A stretch of 64,000 nt of DNA from Actinoplanes oblitus (GTDB taxonomy: Bacteria; Actinomycetota; Actinomycetes; Mycobacteriales; Micromonosporaceae): assembly GCF_030252345.1 (NCBI RefSeq), contig NZ_CP126980.1:3735501-3799500 (forward strand), read 5' to 3'. A program made the translations under genes and the position numbers. The notes under the pieces are model-generated. The model had not been told where the DNA came from and searched no databases. It saw nothing but the letters and a program-made list of their open reading frames with translations. Shown one piece after another: positions 57,862 through 64,000 of the stretch; the first letter of the stretch is position 1; the number at the start of each line of letters is the position of its first letter.

Positions 57862-59994
57862 CTAACCGGCGATCGTCGCCTCGGTCCGGCGGCGGTCCAT
57901 GTCGCCGTGGCCGGGCCACCAGGCGGCGTGCCCGATCAGCGCGGTCAGCGACGGCACCAGGAACATCGACATGACGAACGCGGCCAGCAGGATGCCGGTC
58001 GCCACCGAGAAGCCGATCTGCCGCAGGAACGACACCGGGGCGAGGGCCAGCACCGCGAACGTGCCGGCCAGGATCACGCCGGCGGCGGCCACCGACGGGC
58101 CGGCGTGCTGGACCGCCAGCGCGGCGGCGGCGCGGGGCTCGTTGCCGGCGCGGGCCTCCTCGCGGAGCCGGGCGATCATCAGGATGTTGTAGTCGGTGCC
58201 GATCGCCAGGACGAACAGGTAGAGCACGATCGGCAGCTGGAACGTCACGCCGGGATGGCCGGCCACGCCCTGGAACAGGTAGACGGCGGCGCCCAGGGTG
58301 GCGGCGAAGTTCAGCAGCACCGCGAAGACCAGGTAGAGCGGCGCCACGACGCTGCGCAGCAGCAGACCCAGGATGACCGCGATCAGCACGGCCGCCACCG
58401 GCAGGATGACCGACAGGTCCCGGTTGTTCGCCGAGTTGATGTCGGCGAACAGCGCCGTGGTGCCGCCGACCACGACCTTGGTGCCGGGCGGCGCGATGCC
58501 GTGCAGGTCACCGCGGAGATGGTCGTGGACCAGGGTGATCGCGTCGTTGGACGCCGGATTCACGCTGAGCAGCAGGCTGAACCGGGCGACAGTGCCGTCG
58601 GTGCCCGTCACCGGTGGCTGCACGCCGCCGACGCCGGTCACCTTGGCGGCCGCCGCGGCGAACCCCGCGAGCTGCGCGTCGGTCAGTTCACCGCCGTCGG
58701 TGGTGGTCAGGTACGCCTCGGTCGGGTCGAGCGCGCCCTGCGGGAAGCCGCGTTCCAGGTCGGCGGCCGCCTTCGCGGACTCGGTGGTGCTCGGGAACCC
58801 GGCCGCGAAGTCGTAGTCCGCCTTGAACAGCAGCACCCCGCTGGCCAGCGCGATCAGCACCAGGCCGGAGGCGGCCGCGGCCACCGCCGGACGCCGGCCC
58901 AGCGCCGCGCCGATCCGGGCGAACCGGGTGCCCTTCGGCTCCCGCCGCCACGCCTTCGACGGCCAGAACGTCGCCGGTCCGATCAGGCTGACCAGGGCCG
59001 GGATCAGGGTCAGGCCGGTGACCAGCATGACGAAGACGGCGATCGCCAGCGCCGGGCCGAGCGACCCGAACCCGCCGAAAGTGGCCAGCAGCAGCACCAG
59101 GAAGGCGACGATGACGGCGGCCGCGGCCGAGGTGATCACCTCGCCGACCCGGGCGACGGCCTCGGCCATCGCTGTCTTCTTGTCCACCCCGGCGCGCAGC
59201 CGCTCGCGGTAGCGGAACAGCAGGAAGAGCAGGTAGTCGGTGCCGATGCCGTAGAGCACGATCAGCAGCAGGGTCTGCAGGCTCTGGTCGACGTTGAAGT
59301 CGAACAGCCGGCCGGCCGCCGCGATCAGGTTCGACGAGACCTGCATGACCACGCTGATCACCACGATCGGCAGCAGCGCCGCGATCGGACTCCGGAAGAT
59401 GATCAGGATCAGCACGATGATGAGGACGAACGTGGCCGTCCCGACCACGGTGAACGCCGTGGTGAACGTGTCGTTGTTGTCCACCACCTGGGCCACCTGG
59501 CCGGCCACCCCGGCACTCAGCGCGGACCCGGCCAGCTGCGTCTTGATCACCTCGCGGGTCCGCTCGACCGCCGCCAGCTGGGCCTGCGCGTCGGTGGCGG
59601 CCGCTGTCACCGGAATGGAGATCAGCTGGACCAGCCTGTTCGGCGCGACCGCCCGCGGACCGGTCAGCGGCTGCCCGACGCCGGCGATGTGGGCGTTGCC
59701 GATCGCGGTGGCCAGGGCTTGTGACTTCGCCTGGTCGTCAGCGGTGAGCGGGCCGCCGTCGGAGCGTTTCACCACCACGATCGCGGTGGACGTGGCCTGC
59801 TCCGGGAAGGCCTTCTTGGCCAGGTCGATGGCCTGCACCGACTCGTAGCTGCCGGGCAGGAAGCTGCCCTGGTCACCGCTGGTGATCTCGGAGAGGCTGG
59901 GCAGCAGTCCGATGATCAGGACCGCGCCGACCAGCCAGCCCCCGATCACCCACCACGCCCGCCGGACCACGAACCTGCCCCACTTGTCAAACAT
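57862..59994 (-). CDS. MmpL family (RND) lipid transporter
   Basis: 710 residues from ATG 59994 (GGGAG upstream; GTG 59997 possible). Two MMPL halves, each with an opening helix, an outer porter domain (~45-180 and ~400-510) and five helices. Proton-relay motifs are IGTDYLLFLLFRYRERLRAG and AIGTDYNILMIARLREEARA, both with the Asp-Tyr pair. Family members export lipids or siderophores across the actinobacterial envelope. The preceding gene is an ABC-ATPase relic whose stop overlaps the start (TGATG). Confidence 0.93.
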   Translation of the reverse strand: MFDKWGRFVVRRAWWVIGGWLVGAVLIIGLLPSLSEITSGDQGSFLPGSYESVQAIDLAKKAFPEQATSTAIVVVKRSDGGPLTADDQAKSQALATAIGNAHIAGVGQPLTGPRAVAPNRLVQLISIPVTAAATDAQAQLAAVERTREVIKTQLAGSALSAGVAGQVAQVVDNNDTFTTAFTVVGTATFVLIIVLILIIFRSPIAALLPIVVISVVMQVSSNLIAAAGRLFDFNVDQSLQTLLLIVLYGIGTDYLLFLLFRYRERLRAGVDKKTAMAEAVARVGEVITSAAAAVIVAFLVLLLATFGGFGSLGPALAIAVFVMLVTGLTLIPALVSLIGPATFWPSKAWRREPKGTRFARIGAALGRRPAVAAAASGLVLIALASGVLLFKADYDFAAGFPSTTESAKAAADLERGFPQGALDPTEAYLTTTDGGELTDAQLAGFAAAAAKVTGVGGVQPPVTGTDGTVARFSLLLSVNPASNDAITLVHDHLRGDLHGIAPPGTKVVVGGTTALFADINSANNRDLSVILPVAAVLIAVILGLLLRSVVAPLYLVFAVLLNFAATLGAAVYLFQGVAGHPGVTFQLPIVLYLFVLAIGTDYNILMIARLREEARAGNEPRAAAALAVQHAGPSVAAAGVILAGTFAVLALAPVSFLRQIGFSVATGILLAAFVMSMFLVPSLTALIGHAAWWPGHGDMDRRRTEATIAG

Positions 59995-60278
59995 CACCGC
60001 TCCCGGTTGAACAGTTGTTTCGACCAGAGGTATCCGCCGAGTGCCATGGCAGCACATCGAGCCAACGCGATCCGTCCGTCGATCGCCGCCTGCCCGAACC
60101 GGTCCAGCAGCCGGGTGGCACGTCGCCGGCCGCCGGCCCGGGTGGTGGTCTTGCCCGCGCTGTTCGCGTCGAGCAGGGCGAAGACGGTTCCGCCGGGCGC
60201 GGTTGGGTCGAGGCCGTCGAGCACGACCTGGTCGCCTAACGACTTGCGGAGACCGGAGACGGTGATCGCCGTGGTCAT
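59994..60278 (-). pseudogene. ABC-type (DrrA-like) ATPase remnant
   Basis: 94 residues. The start is TAITVSGLRKSLGDQVVLDG, and the P-loop region reads LLDANSAGKTTT in place of GPNGAGKTTT. Then comes a jump to RATRLLDRFGQAAIDGRIAL and a C-terminus without signature, Walker B or switch His. A normal DrrA-type ATPase is over 300 residues. It still ends in overlap with the MmpL start, so it may persist as a translational leader for that gene. Confidence 0.75.
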
Positions 60279-60296
60279 GGGGGTCCCTTCGAGGGC

Positions 60297-61136
60297 TCAG
60301 GAGCGGCGGATGACGATGTCGCCGTACGAGGTCCGGCCGCGTACCTCGACGGTGGTGTCGGTCGACGCGGGCTGCGCGGCGGTGTCCAGCTCGTTGTGCA
60401 CCCGGCCGTACCCGGTGGTCAGCTCCAGGTAGGCGGCGGTGCCGGTGGCGATGCCGATCTCCATGTCGCCGGTCGCGGTGCCGACCTGGATCTGGCCGCG
60501 GACCACCTCGCCCAGCCGGATGGCGCCGTTCGAGGTCTTCGCGTCGATGCCGGCGCCGGCCCGGTCGATGGCGATGGCGCCGTTCGCGTTGCGCACCCGG
60601 ACGTCGCCGCCGGCGACGTCGATGGTGGTGTCGCCGTTGGAGTTCTTCACCTCGACGGCGCCGTCGACGGTGCCGACCTGGACCGTGCCGGTGCCGGTGG
60701 AGATCTCGGCGTCGCCGCCGATCCGGCCGGCGGTGATGTGCCCGGCCCCGGTGTGCAGGCGCAGCGGGCCGGTCCGCTCCAGCCGGACGTTGCCGGTGGT
60801 CTTGAAACGGCACGCGCCGAGCCGGCCGCTGGTCCGCACGTCGCCCATCCACATGTGCGCGTTGATCCGGGAGTCGGCGGGCAGCTCCAGGAGCACGTCG
60901 ACGGCACGGGTCTTGCGGGAGAAGTCGAAGATCCGCTTCGGGCCGGTGATCGTCAGCTGGCCGTCGGCGTAGTCGACCCGGACCTGCTCGGCGGCCTGCA
61001 CGTCGGACTCGTCGGTCCGGTCGGCCGGCTCGACCCGGACGACGGTGTCGACCCGGTCGCTCGCGACGACCGCGACGTTGCCCACCCCCAGCTCGATGGT
61101 GACATCGATCGACAGTGGTGTATCGAATTCGGGCAT
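60297..61136 (-). CDS. DUF4097-type beta-helix protein
   Basis: 279 residues from ATG 61136. After a beta-sandwich-like start it becomes a repeat of short strands with G-D/N-x turns: VKNSNGDTTIDVAGGDVRVR, NANGAIAIDRAGAGIDAKTS and NGAIRLGEVVRGQIQVGTAT, as in DUF4097 putative adhesins. No signal peptide, so probably cytosolic here. Such genes often sit beside ABC or regulator genes. The stop is 18 bases before the ATPase relic, and it likely shares the MmpL transcript. Confidence 0.8.
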   Translation of the reverse strand: MPEFDTPLSIDVTIELGVGNVAVVASDRVDTVVRVEPADRTDESDVQAAEQVRVDYADGQLTITGPKRIFDFSRKTRAVDVLLELPADSRINAHMWMGDVRTSGRLGACRFKTTGNVRLERTGPLRLHTGAGHITAGRIGGDAEISTGTGTVQVGTVDGAVEVKNSNGDTTIDVAGGDVRVRNANGAIAIDRAGAGIDAKTSNGAIRLGEVVRGQIQVGTATGDMEIGIATGTAAYLELTTGYGRVHNELDTAAQPASTDTTVEVRGRTSYGDIVIRRS

Positions 61137-61166
61137 GGTGGTCCCCTCGGGCTAGTGAGCTGAGCG

Positions 61167-61688
61167 TTACCGGACCCAGCCGGTGAAGGTCTGCTTGCCG
61201 GGTTTGCCGCCGTGCGGCCCGGCCGGTTGCTCCCGGCCGGCGTGCTGCACGGCGGTGGCGGCCGCCCGCACCAGCCAGGCGTTGACCGAGCGGCCCTCCT
61301 TGGCGGCGGCCTCCTCGATGGCGGCCTTGAGCTGCTCGGGCATCCGCACGTTGATGCGGGCGGCCGGGCCGTCCTCGGGGAATGTCAGGTCGCTGCCGGC
61401 CGCCGCGGTGCCGGCTGCGGTCGTGTCCGGCTCGCGCGTGTCGGCCGCCGGCGGGGTCACCACGAAGTCGGGATCCCGGCCGCGCAGCCGCAGCTCCACC
61501 GACCCGGGCGCCAGTTCCCGGGTGATGTCGTCGGCCGCCGCCGAGAGCACGTCCAGCAGGGTCATCCGGATCGCCGCGTCGAGCGAGCCGGTCAGCCGCT
61601 CGACCAGAGCGCGCGACTCCTCGCCGCCGGCCTCGGCCAGCGTGGCGAACTCCCGTCCGAGGTTGCTCACATACGACGTCAGGTCCAT
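61167..61688 (-). CDS. Ribbon-helix-helix regulator
   Basis: 173 residues from ATG 61688. The N-terminal half ([20 protein letters not shown]) is helical; the C-terminal half has the [38 protein letters not shown], as in Arc/HicB-type repressors. The three 11-bp repeats at 61687-61719 overlap its start codon, so it probably represses itself and the downstream DUF4097-MmpL genes. Gap to the DUF4097 start is only 30 bases. Confidence 0.85.
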   Translation of the reverse strand: MDLTSYVSNLGREFATLAEAGGEESRALVERLTGSLDAAIRMTLLDVLSAAADDITRELAPGSVELRLRGRDPDFVVTPPAADTREPDTTAAGTAAAGSDLTFPEDGPAARINVRMPEQLKAAIEEAAAKEGRSVNAWLVRAAATAVQHAGREQPAGPHGGKPGKQTFTGWVR

Positions 61689-61719
61689 GGCACCACTATG
61701 GCACCAACATGGCACACAT
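61687..61719. promoter_or_regulatory. Tandem 11-bp operator repeats for RHH protein
   Basis: ATGGCACCACT, ATGGCACCAAC and ATGGCACACAT lie head to tail at 61687, 61698 and 61709. One helical turn spacing suits stacked RHH dimers. The first copy contains the start codon complement. Two further GGCAC half sites occur by 61760. Confidence 0.65.
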
Positions 61720-61794
61720 ACAAGGCGCGTGGCACATCTGCGGTGCCATTCTTGGCGTCAATGGCAAAAGCGCAGGTCGGGCCGATCATTGCTT

Positions 61795-61800
61795 GTAGGG
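61795..61800 (+). promoter_or_regulatory. -10 box of chemoreceptor gene
   Basis: TAGGGT eight bases before GTG 61809, which lacks a ribosome site; consistent with leaderless transcription. Confidence 0.4.
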
Positions 61801-61808
61801 TCGAAGCT

Positions 61809-63464
61809 GTGTCGGTGAAGCAGTCGACCCTGACCTGGGGTACCGCGGTGCTGATCGCCGTACTGGCGCTCCTGCTCGGCTACACCGTGGTGGCCCTCGG
61901 TGACGCGGTCGACGACGAGCGCGCGGCGCACCAGCGACAGGCCCAGTTCAAACAGCTCGCGCTCGACCTCGGCGACGCCTCCGACCTGCTGACGGCCGAG
62001 GCGCGGATGTTCGCCATCACCGGGGCGAGCAGCCATCTGGACGCGTACTGGAAAGAGATCAACCAGACCAAGACCAGGGACCGGGTGATCGAGCAGCTCA
62101 AGGCGCTCGGCGCACCCGGTGAGCTGTTCGATCTGCTGGCCGAGGCGAAGGCCAAATCCGACGCCCTGGTCAACACCGAGACCCGGGCGATGCGTCTGGT
62201 GCTGGAGGCCAAGAACACGCCGGTGTCGGCCATGCCCGGCCCGGTGGGCGAGTTCACCCTCTCCGCCGCCGACGCGGCCCTGAGCCCCCGGGCCAAGATG
62301 GCCCGGGCCGGGCTGATCATGTCCGATGATCAGTACGCCGCGGACAAGGCGCTGATCACCACTCCGCTCGCCAAGTTCCAGCAGAAACTCGAAGCTGCCG
62401 CGCAGACCCAGGTGAAGGACGCGACAGACACCACCGGCCGGCTGCTGGCCACCCTGCTGGCGCTCACCATCACGCTCGCCGTCGGGATGGCCGCGGTGCT
62501 GGTCCTGATCCACCTGAAGACCGGCCGCACGGTGGTGCGCTACGCCGCCGCGCTGCGCCACCGCGACCCCCGGAACCTGGACTTCGCCCTGCCGCCCGAG
62601 GGCACGACCGAGCTGCGCGAACTGGCGGCCGGCTTCAACAGCCAGTTCGAGCAGGTCCGCGAGCTGGTGATGGCGGTACGCGGCAGCGCGGACGAGGTGC
62701 GGGCCTCCGCACACCAGCTCACCGGGCTCAGCGCCGACCTGCTCACCTCCAGCACCAGCGCCACCACCGGCACGGCCGGCGTCTCCGCGGCGGCCGACGA
62801 GGTGTCGCACAACGTGGCCGCGGTCTCGGCCGGTGTCGAGCAGATGACCGCCTCGATCGGCGAGATCTCGCAGAACGCCAGCCGGGCGGCCGAGGTGGCC
62901 TCGTCGGCGGTCGGCGTCGCGGAGACCGCCCAGCAGACGGCGAACCGCCTCGGCGAGAGCTCCGCCGAGATCAACAGCGTGGTCACCCTGATCAACGGCA
63001 TCGCCGAGCAGACCAACCTGCTGGCCCTGAACGCGACGATCGAGGCGGCCCGCGCCGGTGAGGCGGGCAAGGGCTTCGCCGTCGTGGCCAGCGAGGTGAA
63101 GGATCTCGCCCAGGAGACCGGGCGGGCCACTGGCGACATCACCTCCCGGATGGACGCCATCCAGGCCGACACCGCGGCGGTCATCGCTGCCATCGCCGAG
63201 ATCAGCGGCATCATCGAACGGATCAGCGACTCGCAGAACACCATCGCCTCAGCGGTGGAGGAGCAGACCGCCACCACCTCGGAGATCAGCCGCAGCCTCG
63301 GCGAGGCGGCCGGCGGCTCACAGATGATCGCGGGCAACACCGCCGACGTACGTCAGGCGAGCGAGCAGGCGCGGTCCGCCGCCAATGTCACGCAGCGCGC
63401 GTGCGACGAGCTCTCCGCCAAGGCGGCGCAGCTGCACGAGTTGGTCCGCGACTACCACGTGTGA
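61809..63464 (+). CDS. Methyl-accepting chemotaxis protein
   Basis: 551 residues from GTG 61809. Membrane helix 1 (~8-30), an outer four-helix-bundle-like sensor (~35-205), membrane helix 2 (~212-236), HAMP (~240-290) and a long signalling domain. The hairpin tip is [20 protein letters not shown] followed by [16 protein letters not shown], fully conserved for CheA/CheW contact. Implies motility or type-IV-pili-like taxis (flagellated spores occur in Actinoplanes relatives). No che gene is in the window. Divergent from the RHH gene. Confidence 0.93.
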   Translation: MSVKQSTLTWGTAVLIAVLALLLGYTVVALGDAVDDERAAHQRQAQFKQLALDLGDASDLLTAEARMFAITGASSHLDAYWKEINQTKTRDRVIEQLKALGAPGELFDLLAEAKAKSDALVNTETRAMRLVLEAKNTPVSAMPGPVGEFTLSAADAALSPRAKMARAGLIMSDDQYAADKALITTPLAKFQQKLEAAAQTQVKDATDTTGRLLATLLALTITLAVGMAAVLVLIHLKTGRTVVRYAAALRHRDPRNLDFALPPEGTTELRELAAGFNSQFEQVRELVMAVRGSADEVRASAHQLTGLSADLLTSSTSATTGTAGVSAAADEVSHNVAAVSAGVEQMTASIGEISQNASRAAEVASSAVGVAETAQQTANRLGESSAEINSVVTLINGIAEQTNLLALNATIEAARAGEAGKGFAVVASEVKDLAQETGRATGDITSRMDAIQADTAAVIAAIAEISGIIERISDSQNTIASAVEEQTATTSEISRSLGEAAGGSQMIAGNTADVRQASEQARSAANVTQRACDELSAKAAQLHELVRDYHV

Positions 63465-63580
63465 TCGCGGAGCCGGTGCACCTACCAAAGTAGGGGAGCG
63501 GGCGGAACCTCCGGCCGGTGTGCGGCCGGGCAGCGATCGGCGATCGTCAGGCCACTGACCGCGACACGTGGGGGTGGCAC

Positions 63581-64000
63581 ATGAACGAGACGATCGCCGG
63601 GGTGCTGCGGCGTTCGGCGGCGACGCGCGGACGCCGGATCCTGCTGGTGGCGACGGCCGGGATCGGGGCGCTCGCCGCCGTGGCACTGCCGGCCGGACTG
63701 CCGCCGGCGCAGCGCACCTTCGCCGAGTTCGCCCCGCAGGTGCAGTTGCTGATCTCCGTCCCGCTGCCGTTCGTCGGTGTCCTGCTGGGCAACGATCTGC
63801 GCGGGACGACCGGTGCGCGGGTGCTGCCGACGCTGGGCGGAGCGACGCTGATCGCCGTCGTCGCGGGGCTGGCCGGCGACGTGTTCGCCGCCGCCGCCAC
63901 TGCCGCCTCCGCGTCCACCGCGCCGGATCCCTGGGCGCACGCCGGCGGGACGGCGCTGGCGGGTGTGCTGGTGCAGGTGCTCGCCCAGCTCATCGGGACC
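63581..64000 (+). CDS. Membrane protein, 3' end outside window
   Basis: ATG 63581 follows GGGGGTGG by a few bases. The frame stays open to the right edge (140 codons). Hydrophobic helices are visible at ILLVATAGIGALAAVALPAG, VQLLISVPLPFVGVLLGNDL and TLGGATLIAVVAGLAGDVFA. Looks like an integral membrane protein, perhaps an ABC-2-like or uncharacterised permease. No further assignment. Confidence 0.7.
   Translation, partial: MNETIAGVLRRSAATRGRRILLVATAGIGALAAVALPAGLPPAQRTFAEFAPQVQLLISVPLPFVGVLLGNDLRGTTGARVLPTLGGATLIAVVAGLAGDVFAAAATAASASTAPDPWAHAGGTALAGVLVQVLAQLIGT

Noticed and set aside
57862..60852. Continuous minus frame joining MmpL to sequence upstream
   Set aside because: The upstream part is out of frame with the DUF4097 and ATPase-relic readings and has Arg/His-rich shadow composition.
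1..64000. CRISPR array or rRNA operon
   Set aside because: No regularly spaced palindromic repeats with unique spacers and no rRNA-like sequence; tandem arrays seen have no spacers.

Overview
The window is high-GC actinobacterial chromosome. Third codon positions are almost all G or C, GTG starts are common, and regulators and membrane proteins are dense. A filamentous Micromonosporaceae-type actinomycete (Actinoplanes-like) is my inference from gene content and style; no rRNA or tRNA gene is present to settle it, and I see no CRISPR array.

Layout. 1-3976: a tightly overlapping operon with three glycosyltransferase-like proteins, an unknown protein and a small zinc-ribbon protein, cut by the left edge. 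3963-11505: housekeeping and accessory genes (hydrolase, YcxB-like and DedA membrane proteins, enoyl-CoA hydratase with EamA exporter and divergent LysR, SAM-hydrolase-like enzyme, HEAT-like protein). 11712-16738: a patchier region with less regular codon use: GNAT, a broken zinc-ribbon gene, a TPR protein, and a three-gene recombination module (tyrosine integrase, small HTH, frameshifted recombinase-like protein). A decayed fragment of the same integrase lies 22 kb away at 38122-38307, beside orphan hypothetical genes, so this stretch has a history of mobile elements.

16978-30855: small membrane proteins, an MFS exporter with divergent TetR and paired operators, a Lon-like secreted protease lacking its PDZ domain, a monooxygenase-truncated globin fusion, LspA, a PPOX protein, and an ABC exporter divergent from a NarL-type two-component system. 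30862-32341: the most notable locus, a retron-type reverse transcriptase. Its leader holds a promoter, a 15-bp inverted repeat (a1/a2-like) 150 bp apart and three GC-rich hairpins, as expected of an msr-msd RNA. No neighbouring gene is an obvious effector.

32578-37534: two cyclic-di-GMP proteins (one with a degenerate GGDEF and an intact EAL) around an alcohol dehydrogenase. 38451-45011: repeat protein, TetR-thioesterase pair, BI-1 protein, TauD-type dioxygenase, and a hydrolase-TetR operon with twin operators. 45465-55487: Ser/Thr kinase, M20 peptidase remnant, SDR, secreted lipase, an IDO/PrnB-like haem protein coupled to a PAS-histidine kinase-receiver hybrid, a shortened Baeyer-Villiger-type monooxygenase coupled to a zinc dehydrogenase, and a DHFR-like protein. 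55656-64000: GntR with divergent MFS, an MmpL transporter preceded by an ABC-ATPase remnant and a DUF4097 protein, an RHH regulator with tandem operator repeats, a chemoreceptor, and a membrane protein cut by the right edge.

A short element with core TTTCGGTACG recurs just after stop codons throughout the window, sometimes as a full inverted repeat. Several minisatellites occur between genes and in one gene tail.
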